Shown in pieces: positions 15,004-21,030 of a stretch of DNA of 21,030 nucleotides. Within the stretch, counting starts at the first letter, position 1. Each line of letters opens with the position of its first letter. The translations under genes and the position numbers were made by a program. This DNA is from a bacterium (lineage in GTDB: Bacteria; Patescibacteriota; Minisyncoccia; Minisyncoccales; UBA10102): the NCBI GenBank assembly GCA_030647175.1, contig JAUSJU010000027.1:1-21030 (forward strand), in the 5' to 3' direction. A model generated the notes under the pieces. The model ran no database searches. It saw only the letters and a program-made list of their open reading frames with translations, and had not been told where the DNA came from.

Positions 15004-16124
15004 TTCCTCTCTCGCGACCTGATATCGGACCAGCAGAAAAGAAGGCTGTACGCCAAGTCTTGGAAAGCCCGTTTTTGAGCCTCGGTCCCAAGCTCAAGGA
15101 GTTTGAAGAAAAGTTCGCTTCTTTTGCTTCCCGCAAGTATGCAGTCGGGGTCAATTCCGGCACTTCAGGACTGCACCTTATCATCAGAGCTCTCCGGATC
15201 GGCAAAGGAGATGAAGTGATTACCACACCCTTTTCTTTCATAGCTTCTGCCAACTGCATGCTGTATGAAGGAGCAAAGCCCGTGTTTGTGGATATTGATG
15301 AAACGACATTAAATATTGATGTGAGCAAGATCGAGAGGAAGATAACCAAAAAGACCAAGGCGATTCTCGCAGTAGATGTGTTTGGGTATCCGGCAAACTG
15401 GAAGGACCTTGTTTCCCTAGCTAAAGCAAAGAAGCTCAAGCTCATTGAAGATTCTGCAGAAGCAGTCGGGAGCACATATCAGGGAAAGCCCTGCGGGAGT
15501 TTTGGGGATGCTGCTATCTATTCGTTCTATCCGAACAAACAGATGACTACAGGGGAAGGAGGCGTCGTACTTACCAATGACAGGCATATTGCAGAGCTGG
15601 TTGACAGCATGAGGAACCAGGGAAGGAGGGTGCAAGGAGGGGCATGGCTAGAGCATGTAAGGCTCGGATATAACTACCGGTTGCCAGAGATTGAATGCGC
15701 CTTGGGAATCGCCCAGTTAAAGCGTTTGCCAGAGATCTTAAAGAAGAGATCTGCGGCTGCCGCTCTCTACACGAAGAAATTACAGCATGTTCCAGGCATA
15801 GAGCCGGTACCGTCGTTCGCACAAAGAATGGAGAAATCTTGGTTCGTGTATGTAGGCCTCTTGTCTAAAGAGTACACAAGGAAACAACGCGACAAGCTCA
15901 TCCTGCTCATGGCAAGGCAGGGGATCCAATGCAGCTCATATTTCCAGACCATCCACTTGCAGCCTTTCTATAGAGAGATGTTCGGATACAAGCCAGGATC
16001 CTTCCCTGTGGCAGAATCCGTGAGCGAAAGGACCATCGCGCTCCCGTTCTTCACGAATATTACAGAACAGCAGATTGAGAGGGTAGTTAGAGGCCTGCGC
16101 GCGTCTCTTCAAAAAGTTTCTTAA
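15000..16124 (+). CDS. DegT/DnrJ/EryC1/StrS family PLP-dependent sugar aminotransferase
   Basis: 374 residues, full family length. PLP-fold features: GVNSGTSGLHL, TTPFSFIASANC, PVFVDID, AVDVFGYPANW, EDSAEAVGS and SFYPNKQMTTGEGG with the Schiff-base lysine K180. The TTGEGG form after the lysine is typical of enzymes that aminate C4 of a 4-keto-6-deoxy sugar (PglE, PseC, perosamine synthase) rather than the C3-amino group. The substrate would be the 4-keto product of the dehydratase encoded next (16181). The start ATG overlaps the acyltransferase stop as ATGA. After its TAA there are 56 bp before the dehydratase, with a promoter-like sequence in that gap. Confidence 0.9.
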   Translation: MIPLSRPDIGPAEKKAVRQVLESPFLSLGPKLKEFEEKFASFASRKYAVGVNSGTSGLHLIIRALRIGKGDEVITTPFSFIASANCMLYEGAKPVFVDIDETTLNIDVSKIERKITKKTKAILAVDVFGYPANWKDLVSLAKAKKLKLIEDSAEAVGSTYQGKPCGSFGDAAIYSFYPNKQMTTGEGGVVLTNDRHIAELVDSMRNQGRRVQGGAWLEHVRLGYNYRLPEIECALGIAQLKRLPEILKKRSAAAALYTKKLQHVPGIEPVPSFAQRMEKSWFVYVGLLSKEYTRKQRDKLILLMARQGIQCSSYFQTIHLQPFYREMFGYKPGSFPVAESVSERTIALPFFTNITEQQIERVVRGLRASLQKVS

Positions 16125-16151
16125 CACCTGGATTATACGTAGTATGCCAAC

Positions 16152-16180
16152 TGGACAAAAGCCGGTATTTTTTCTATGAT
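16152..16180 (+). promoter_or_regulatory. Candidate promoter abutting the dehydratase start
   Basis: TGGACA (16152-16157), 17 bp, TATGAT (16175-16180), directly followed by ATG 16181. If active, the start site near 16187 would exclude ATG 16181 and favour ATG 16190 (Met4) on an almost leaderless mRNA. It may simply be a chance match, since the gene could also be read through from the aminotransferase. Confidence 0.4.
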
Positions 16181-18040
16181 ATGGCCGATATGAGATATCT
16201 CTTTGGACAGACTTCCTTGACGCGAACCTTGTTTTTTATAGCGGGAGACATCCTTTTGATAAGCTGCGCGATATTCCTGGCGTTTTTTCTGCGTTTTGAA
16301 GGCCAGATCCCGGAGCTCTATCGGAACGGGACGCTTCAGGCGACCATTCTTCTCGCGTTGGCGTGCTCCATTCCGCTGCTTTTTAAGTTCAATCTCTTCG
16401 CTCTTTCCTGGCGCCACGTGAGCACGAGAGACGTTCTTTTGCTGTGGCGCGCCCTTACCATAGGATTTCTGCTTTTTGGATCGTTGGTCATCTTGTTGAA
16501 AGGATTATCCGTGTTTGCTCAATTCCCCAGATCGGTGCTGGTAACATCCTATCTCTTTTCATTTCTTTTTATTGGAATCCTACGATTAGGAAAACGAATT
16601 TTTCTTCAGATGTCCATTAAAGGAGATGCTTCTCAAAAAACTTCTGTTATCGTTGTGGGAGCAGGGGATGCTGCAGAACAGCTGGTCCGCAGCATGATCC
16701 AGCAGAAGAGCTCGTACCTCCCTCTTTGTTTTGTTGACGATAGCTTGCAAAAGCAAGGAATGAGAATCCACGGAGTGAGAGTCGCAGGAACAATAGCGGA
16801 TATCCCTGGGCTCGTGGCAGAGTTCAAGCCGAGCCAGCTCATCATTGCCATGCCTTCTGCCCCTTCTTCTGCAGTAAAGCGGGCTGTGGAGCTCGGGAGA
16901 GAGGCAGGATTGAAGAGCATCAAAGTGCTTCCTTCTTTGGGAGAGATTCTTGATGGGAAGGTTTCATTGGCGCAGGTGCGGGACGTGCAAGTGCAAGATC
17001 TTTTAGGGAGGGAGCTTGTTTCTCTTGATACGGAAGCCCTCTCTCATTTCCTGAAGGATAAGGTTGTCCTCGTCACGGGAGCCGCAGGCTCTATCGGTTC
17101 TGAGCTTTGCCGCCAGGTGGCGACTTTCGCCCCTTCTGCTATTGTTCTCTTTGATCAGGATGAGAGCGGCGTATTCATGTTCGCTCACGAGCTCAATAAC
17201 CGATTTCCCAAGCTCCAGGTGCATTTGTACGTAGGTGACATTACCGACAAAGAGAAAGTGCGGGAGGTCTTTGCTGCCGTACAGCCCCACATCGTCTTTC
17301 ACGCAGCAGCCTACAAGCATGTGTCGCTTATGGAGCAGGATCCTTTGGAAGCCGTAAGGACGAACATATTCGGCACGAAGGCGGTGAGCGAAGCTGCCTT
17401 GGAATCAAAGACCGAGTGTTTTGTGTATGTTTCCACGGACAAGGCGGTAAACCCGAGTTCGGTCATGGGAGCCACCAAGCGCGCGGGAGAAATGATTTGC
17501 CAGGCAGCAAACGAAAAAGGGCAGACCAGGTTTGTCTCGGTGCGTTTTGGCAATGTTTTAGACAGCAGAGGGAATGTCATTGCGCTGTTTAGGGAACAGA
17601 TCAAGAGGGGAGGTCCCGTGACCGTCACGCATCCTGACGTGAAGCGATATTTCATGACGAACCCCGAAGCGTGCCTGCTCGTGATGCAGGCTTCTACCAT
17701 GGGAAAAGGAGGGGAAGTATTCGTTCTTGATATGGGAAGCCTGGTGAAAGTCGTGGATTTGGCCAAGGAGATGATCCGGCTTTCCGGGCTTGAACCGGAC
17801 AAAGATATTCCTATCGTGTTCACCGGATTGAAGCCCGGCGAGAAACTTTTTGAAGAACTGCTTACTGTAGAAGAGAGGGAGGGCGCGACAACGCATACCA
17901 AGATATTTTCCGCCAAGCTTTCTTTCCCTGAGCCAGAGCTTCTTGAGAAATCTTTGAGGCGGCTTTCTGAAACGCGCGACAAGAAATCCGTACGCGAGGC
18001 GTTGCAGGGGCTCGTCTCTTCGTACCATCCTTTAGCGTGA
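16181..18040 (+). CDS. Membrane UDP-sugar 4,6-dehydratase (PglF/WbpM/CapD-type)
   Basis: 619 residues, the long form of the FlaA1/CapD family. Four hydrophobic segments fill the first 115 residues. A first Rossmann-like domain follows (VIVVGAGDAAEQLV near 155), then the catalytic SDR domain: VTGAAGSIGSE (Gly-rich loop 300-306) and STDKAVNPSSVMGATKR, where T419, D420, K421 and K433 are present and M429 takes the place of the usual Tyr. This Met replacement is characteristic of the large PglF/WbpM enzymes, which convert UDP-GlcNAc to UDP-2-acetamido-2,6-dideoxy-4-keto-hexose. Its product suits the aminotransferase just upstream. ATG 16181 is the longest start; ATG 16190 (Met4) is possible because a -10-like TATGAT directly abuts 16181. 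Confidence 0.92.
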   Translation: MADMRYLFGQTSLTRTLFFIAGDILLISCAIFLAFFLRFEGQIPELYRNGTLQATILLALACSIPLLFKFNLFALSWRHVSTRDVLLLWRALTIGFLLFGSLVILLKGLSVFAQFPRSVLVTSYLFSFLFIGILRLGKRIFLQMSIKGDASQKTSVIVVGAGDAAEQLVRSMIQQKSSYLPLCFVDDSLQKQGMRIHGVRVAGTIADIPGLVAEFKPSQLIIAMPSAPSSAVKRAVELGREAGLKSIKVLPSLGEILDGKVSLAQVRDVQVQDLLGRELVSLDTEALSHFLKDKVVLVTGAAGSIGSELCRQVATFAPSAIVLFDQDESGVFMFAHELNNRFPKLQVHLYVGDITDKEKVREVFAAVQPHIVFHAAAYKHVSLMEQDPLEAVRTNIFGTKAVSEAALESKTECFVYVSTDKAVNPSSVMGATKRAGEMICQAANEKGQTRFVSVRFGNVLDSRGNVIALFREQIKRGGPVTVTHPDVKRYFMTNPEACLLVMQASTMGKGGEVFVLDMGSLVKVVDLAKEMIRLSGLEPDKDIPIVFTGLKPGEKLFEELLTVEEREGATTHTKIFSAKLSFPEPELLEKSLRRLSETRDKKSVREALQGLVSSYHPLA

Positions 18041-18070
18041 CACGTCGGCTCATTGTTGTGGTACTATCGT

Positions 18071-18082
18071 TCACAGCTGTGA
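18071..18082. repeat. Perfect 12-bp palindrome upstream of the metalloprotease gene
   Basis: TCACAGCTGTGA is self-complementary and overlaps the TG of the extended -10 element just downstream. CTATC (18064-18068) and GATAG (18081-18085) add outer complementarity. The position suits a repressor operator, but no regulator is encoded nearby. Confidence 0.45.
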
Positions 18083-18088
18083 TAGAAT
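18080..18088 (+). promoter_or_regulatory. Candidate extended -10 promoter for the metalloprotease gene
   Basis: TG-A-TAGAAT (TG 18080-18081, TAGAAT 18083-18088). The predicted transcription start, about 18095, is 1-2 nt before ATG 18097, so the mRNA would be leaderless. No strong -35 box is present; extended -10 promoters often lack one. Confidence 0.45.
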
Positions 18089-18096
18089 GGTAAACG

Positions 18097-19791
18097 ATGA
18101 GAAAGCATACCGTACTGCTCATAGCCGTTATTGCGATACTAGGCTTTGCTTCACAGGCAGAAGCTTTTCAGGTAGGAGAAACCGTGTCGTTTATCATTGA
18201 CGCCGAGTACGACATTTCATCGCGGCAAGAGCTGCAAGCCCAGCTCGCAAAGATTTCAGAGCACCTGGCGATCTATGTGGAAAAATCATGGTGGGACCAG
18301 CAGACTTTGTTCCGCCAGCAGCAGCTTCTGGGCTCCCTGAATATTCTCTCGCTTGAGTTTGAATCAAAAACATACCCGCTGCTCACCTCGGCCTACGGAT
18401 CGGAGTGGAAACCCGGAGTGGACGGAGACGAACACGTCACGGCGCTGCTCCACGAGATGAAAACAGGGGTGAACGGATATTTCCGCACGGGAGACGAGTA
18501 TTTAAAGCTCCAGCTTCCCGAATCGAACGAGCGGGAAATGGTGTACCTTTCTCTGGGTTCAGTAGAAGGCCCCTATGGAAAGAGCCTGCTTGCCCATGAA
18601 TTCACGCACCTCATTACGTTCAACCAGAAGGAGAAGAAGTTCGGGGTATCGGAAGAAACATGGCTGAATGAGATGAGGGCAGAGTACGCTCCCACATTCC
18701 TCGGCTACAACATCCCGTACGAAGGAAGCTATCTCCAGGCGAGGGTCCAGGATTTCCTGAAATCCCCCTCAGATTCGCTGACCGAATGGAGAGGCCAGGA
18801 ATCGGATTATGGCGTGGCGACGCTGTTTACGCATTACCTCGTGGACCAGTACGGGATGGGAGTCCTCATTGATTCCTTGCATTCAGAGAAGATAGGGATT
18901 GCTTCTTTGGACGAAGCTCTTTTGAAGAACGGCTTCACGGAAGACTTTGCCACAATGTTTTCCGATTGGACCCTGGCCGTCACGCTCAACGATTGTTCCT
19001 ACGGGAAGAGGTATTGCTACCTTACCAAATCGCTGGAGGGCTTGAGGCTGTACCCGACAACCAATTTTCTTCCTTTGGCCGGAGAAAGCATGCTTTCTTT
19101 GAGCAATGTGACCAAGAGCTGGTCGGGGAATTGGTACCGATTCATCGGAGGGCAGGGCAGCCTTACGCTTGAGTTTTCCAGTCTCAAGGGACTGAATTTC
19201 AAAGTCCCGTACCTTATCCAGAATTCAGACCGCACTCTTTCCCTGCAGAGCCTTTCGCTCTCGGCGTCTCAAACAGGAAAGATCATGGTGCCTGAATTTG
19301 GAACGCAGCATACCGCTCTCATCTTAGTCCCTTCGTTGCAGTCCAGGCTCTCAGGATTCAACGGCATTGAGCCGGCATTCACGTATTCCATCAAAGTTTC
19401 CATAAAGGAAGAGGTTCCGAAGAATACGGAAGAGCTCATGGCAACCCTTCTTTCTCAGATCGCGCAGCTTCAGGCTGAAGTTGCAAGGCTTCGGACGCAA
19501 CTCAAGGACCCTTCTTCTGTCAGTAGGACATGCTCTATTTCAGAGAGCATTTCCATGGGTTCAAAGGGGCCTCAAGTGCAATGCCTGCAGGAGATATTAA
19601 AAAAAGAAGGCTCTGGAATATACCCTGAAGGCTTGGTGACAGGATATTTCGGCAGCCTTACGCGACAGGCGGTCGTTCGTTTCCAGGAAAAGTATAGTTC
19701 TGAGATATTATTTCCTTTAGGCCTTTCGCAGGGCACAGGATTCGTAGGATTTTCTACTCGGTCAAAACTTAACCAGTTTGCTGGGTATTGA
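18097..19791 (+). CDS. Secreted zinc metalloprotease (gluzincin, M30-like) with C-terminal peptidoglycan-binding domain
   Basis: 564 residues. A signal peptide covers about 1-23 (basic MRKH, hydrophobic core, AEA before FQ). The protease core has H167-E-F-T-H171 and WLNEMRAEY with E192 as likely third zinc ligand, 20 residues after H171, as in gluzincins such as M1 and hyicolysin-like M30 peptidases. All ligands are present, so it should be active. A middle region of beta-like sequence is followed by a short coiled coil (about 442-468, LLSQIAQLQAEVARL) and a peptidoglycan-binding domain from C479 (GSKGPQVQCLQ, then TGYFGSLTRQAVVRFQ). It is expected outside the cell membrane, tethered to the wall. 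The start gives a proper signal peptide. A candidate extended -10 promoter ends 8 nt upstream. The exact peptidase family is uncertain. Confidence 0.83.
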   Translation: MRKHTVLLIAVIAILGFASQAEAFQVGETVSFIIDAEYDISSRQELQAQLAKISEHLAIYVEKSWWDQQTLFRQQQLLGSLNILSLEFESKTYPLLTSAYGSEWKPGVDGDEHVTALLHEMKTGVNGYFRTGDEYLKLQLPESNEREMVYLSLGSVEGPYGKSLLAHEFTHLITFNQKEKKFGVSEETWLNEMRAEYAPTFLGYNIPYEGSYLQARVQDFLKSPSDSLTEWRGQESDYGVATLFTHYLVDQYGMGVLIDSLHSEKIGIASLDEALLKNGFTEDFATMFSDWTLAVTLNDCSYGKRYCYLTKSLEGLRLYPTTNFLPLAGESMLSLSNVTKSWSGNWYRFIGGQGSLTLEFSSLKGLNFKVPYLIQNSDRTLSLQSLSLSASQTGKIMVPEFGTQHTALILVPSLQSRLSGFNGIEPAFTYSIKVSIKEEVPKNTEELMATLLSQIAQLQAEVARLRTQLKDPSSVSRTCSISESISMGSKGPQVQCLQEILKKEGSGIYPEGLVTGYFGSLTRQAVVRFQEKYSSEILFPLGLSQGTGFVGFSTRSKLNQFAGY

Positions 19792-19815
19792 CAAGATTTT
19801 TTGCGAGGCAGACAA

Positions 19816-19824
19816 TGATATAAT
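19816..19824 (+). promoter_or_regulatory. Candidate upstream promoter (extended -10) for the surface protein gene
   Basis: TG-A-TATAAT (19816-19824) is a perfect extended -10. A TTGACA overlapping the previous stop codon (19788-19793) is 25 bp away, too far to act as its -35 in the usual geometry. The leader to ATG 19930 would be about 100 nt. The 138-bp gap 19792-19929 holds no other gene. Confidence 0.5.
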
Positions 19825-19859
19825 TGCTTTCAATCTGCAAGAGCGCCAGGGTTTTTTCG

Positions 19860-19887
19860 TTGACAGGCACTCAAAACATTTTTTAAT
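19860..19887 (+). promoter_or_regulatory. Candidate downstream promoter for the surface protein gene
   Basis: Consensus TTGACA (19860-19865), 16-bp spacer, TTTAAT (19882-19887). Start near 19894, leader about 36 nt, very AT-rich and without a Shine-Dalgarno sequence. Together with the 19816 element it suggests tandem promoters for a highly expressed surface protein. Confidence 0.55.
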
Positions 19888-19929
19888 CTTCTATTTTATT
19901 GTTTATTTCTAATTAATATTTTTCATACC

Positions 19930-21030
19930 ATGCATGCTTCTACATACGCTCAGCGTTTCTCAGAGGTTGTTTTCAAGTTCTTCGTTTCCATCACGGCTGT
20001 AGCGGTCGTTTTTTTGTCTTCTGGAAGCGGGTTATTCATTCCTCAATCAGCGCAGGCTATTACAGTTTCTGGCACGTTTCCCGCAACCGGATCCACTAGT
20101 ATCCCCATCAGCTCGTTTGTGACCGTTAATTTCAGCGCGAACATCAATCCTGCAACAGCGGTTCCCGCAAACGTCACGTTCGTGAAGACGTCAGACAGCT
20201 CGGCGGTACCTTTCAGCATCCAGACGTTCCCGAACGGTTTTAATGTCGTGCCGTCTGCTCCTCCCGCGTATACTGCGTCTTCGCGCTGGTCAAAACTATT
20301 CACCACCACGAGCGGCTTTTACCAGATCCCGGGATCCGGAGCCATTTCCGTGCAGGCCGCTGTCGGAGGATACACGTCTCCTGCCATACGAGATATCGTA
20401 TACTTCCAGCACGGGGATTTTCCTATGGAAGTGGGGATTGTGACGAACGACGTAAAGACCGCGGGCACCTTTAAGGTGAACGACTTCGCGCTGTTCGGGG
20501 GCCAGCAGCTCATAAAGTTTATGACGCCCATTGCGAAAGGGCTGGTCACGTCTGCGGTTACAGCAAGCACCGGGGATTTGATCGTGGTCAATGTTACGGA
20601 AAACCCCACGGATACCCGCTACAACTGGCACATGGTGACGACAGGGGAGAAAGTGAATAACTCGCTATTTCGATTGGACGGAGCTTTATCAGCTCCCACG
20701 TTCGTTTCAGGATCAAGCTTTGGCACTGTCACCCCGACCGACACGTCTGCGATCAACGGATCGAGCCAGGTTGTGGGATCTGGCGGGGGAGGAATTAACC
20801 TTGCGCAGGGCGATATGCTGTTTGCAAAGGTGACTGCCGGCGCAGACAACCTGAACAGCTATGCGTGGCATATCGTGACCATAGCAGAGAACTTTTCTTC
20901 AGATGTGGCTCCCAGTGCACTGCGTTTAGATGGGGCGGGAGCAGCTCCCACATTCGCCGTATCTTCCAGGATTTCTTCACTTACTCCTGCAGCCCAGGGG
21001 GCGGCATCTGCTTCTTCGCCAACCTTTAGC
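19930..21030 (+). CDS. Secreted Ig-like/repeat surface protein, 3' end beyond window
   Basis: At least 367 residues; the frame is open to the window edge. An N-terminal signal peptide (about 1-40) has a long hydrophobic core and AQA before ITVSG. Residues about 41-150 resemble a bacterial Ig-like domain of the Big_5 type (TSIPISSFVTVNFSANINPATA). From residue 215 two diverged repeats of about 79 residues follow, each with GD at the start, VT, Y-x-WH-x-VT, then RLDGA and APTF. The first repeat ends in a Gly-rich linker. The mature part has no Cys and is rich in Ser, Thr, Ala, Val and Pro, as in exported adhesin or S-layer-like proteins. The start has no Shine-Dalgarno sequence but follows an AT-rich leader and two candidate promoters. 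Function beyond surface display is unknown. Confidence 0.82.
   Translation, partial: MHASTYAQRFSEVVFKFFVSITAVAVVFLSSGSGLFIPQSAQAITVSGTFPATGSTSIPISSFVTVNFSANINPATAVPANVTFVKTSDSSAVPFSIQTFPNGFNVVPSAPPAYTASSRWSKLFTTTSGFYQIPGSGAISVQAAVGGYTSPAIRDIVYFQHGDFPMEVGIVTNDVKTAGTFKVNDFALFGGQQLIKFMTPIAKGLVTSAVTASTGDLIVVNVTENPTDTRYNWHMVTTGEKVNNSLFRLDGALSAPTFVSGSSFGTVTPTDTSAINGSSQVVGSGGGGINLAQGDMLFAKVTAGADNLNSYAWHIVTIAENFSSDVAPSALRLDGAGAAPTFAVSSRISSLTPAAQGAASASSPTFS
20572..21030 (+). repeat. Two tandem diverged protein repeats (about 79 residues) in the surface protein
   Basis: Repeat 1 spans residues 215-293 (20572-20808); repeat 2 starts at residue 294 (20809) and reaches the window edge. Conserved positions are GD at the start, VT, Y-x-WH-x-VT, a Glu, then RLDGA-x-APTF. 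The DNA has diverged, so this is an old duplication, and more copies may lie downstream. Confidence 0.7.

Noticed and set aside
17311..17982. Minus-strand open frame of 223 codons inside the dehydratase gene
   Set aside because: The plus strand encodes conserved catalytic motifs here; the antisense product is Ser-rich and featureless.
20043..20849. Several minus-strand open frames opposite the last gene
   Set aside because: The plus frame from 19930 has a signal peptide, an Ig-like domain and internal repeats and stays open to the window edge; the minus frames show none of these.
19930..21030. N-glycosylation sites on the surface protein
   Set aside because: Several N-x-S/T sites exist (for example NVT, NGS, NFS) but none that I found has the acidic residue at -2 required by the bacterial Pgl system, so they are not evidence for modification.
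1..21030. CRISPR array, insertion sequence, integrase, tRNA or rRNA
   Set aside because: No regularly spaced direct repeats, transposase-like protein, terminal inverted repeats, cloverleaf or rRNA-like sequence was seen.

Overview
Organism. The window looks like a Candidate Phyla Radiation / Patescibacteria genome (Parcubacteria-like), or a bacterium that shares its surface biology. The support is indirect. The genes are compact and often lack a Shine-Dalgarno sequence. There is a secreted protein ending in a peptidoglycan-binding domain of the type common in that group, an Ig-like/repeat surface protein, and a mosaic glycan locus. TGA is used as a normal stop (several ATGA start/stop overlaps), which argues against the code-25 lineages (Gracilibacteria, SR1). 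No rRNA, tRNA or marker gene is present, so this placement is an inference. Base composition looks roughly balanced, with no obvious foreign island.

Layout. (1) 1-5433, plus strand: the 3' end of a GT4 glycosyltransferase, a WavE-like LPS synthesis protein, an endonuclease/exonuclease/phosphatase (EEP) enzyme, a multi-spanning GT-C-like membrane protein with a low-complexity insert, a GalE-type epimerase and a class I methyltransferase. (2) 5435-9545, alternating strands: a Wzx/MOP flippase (-), a COG4627-like methyltransferase-like protein and an FkbM methyltransferase (+), then a GT4 glycosyltransferase (-). (3) 9711-16124, one plus-strand operon behind a good sigma70-type promoter: a fused GT2-UDP-glucose 6-dehydrogenase, an SDR epimerase, a GT4, a PglC-like phosphoglycosyl transferase, a hexapeptide acyltransferase and a DegT-type aminotransferase. 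(4) 16181-18040: a large membrane UDP-sugar 4,6-dehydratase (PglF/WbpM/CapD type) with its own candidate promoter. (5) 18097-21030: a secreted gluzincin metalloprotease with a C-terminal peptidoglycan-binding domain, then the start of a secreted Ig-like repeat surface protein that runs off the window.

How it fits together. Dehydratase, aminotransferase and acetyltransferase could make a 2,4-diacetamido-trideoxy sugar (bacillosamine type). The PglC-like enzyme would load its phosphosugar onto undecaprenyl phosphate. The GT2, GT4 and WavE-like enzymes would extend it, using UDP-GlcA (dehydrogenase domain) and UDP-Gal/GalNAc (GalE). The methyltransferases would decorate it and the flippase would export it. 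The order GT4-PGT-acetyltransferase-aminotransferase-dehydratase matches Campylobacter pglA-C-D-E-F, but no oligosaccharyltransferase is recognisable here. The acceptor is unknown; the two exported proteins downstream are only candidates.

Most notable: the GT2-UGDH fusion, the pgl-like gene order, the metalloprotease plus peptidoglycan-binding architecture, and several strong -10 boxes so close to start codons that leaderless mRNAs are implied. I did not find a clearly unprecedented system.
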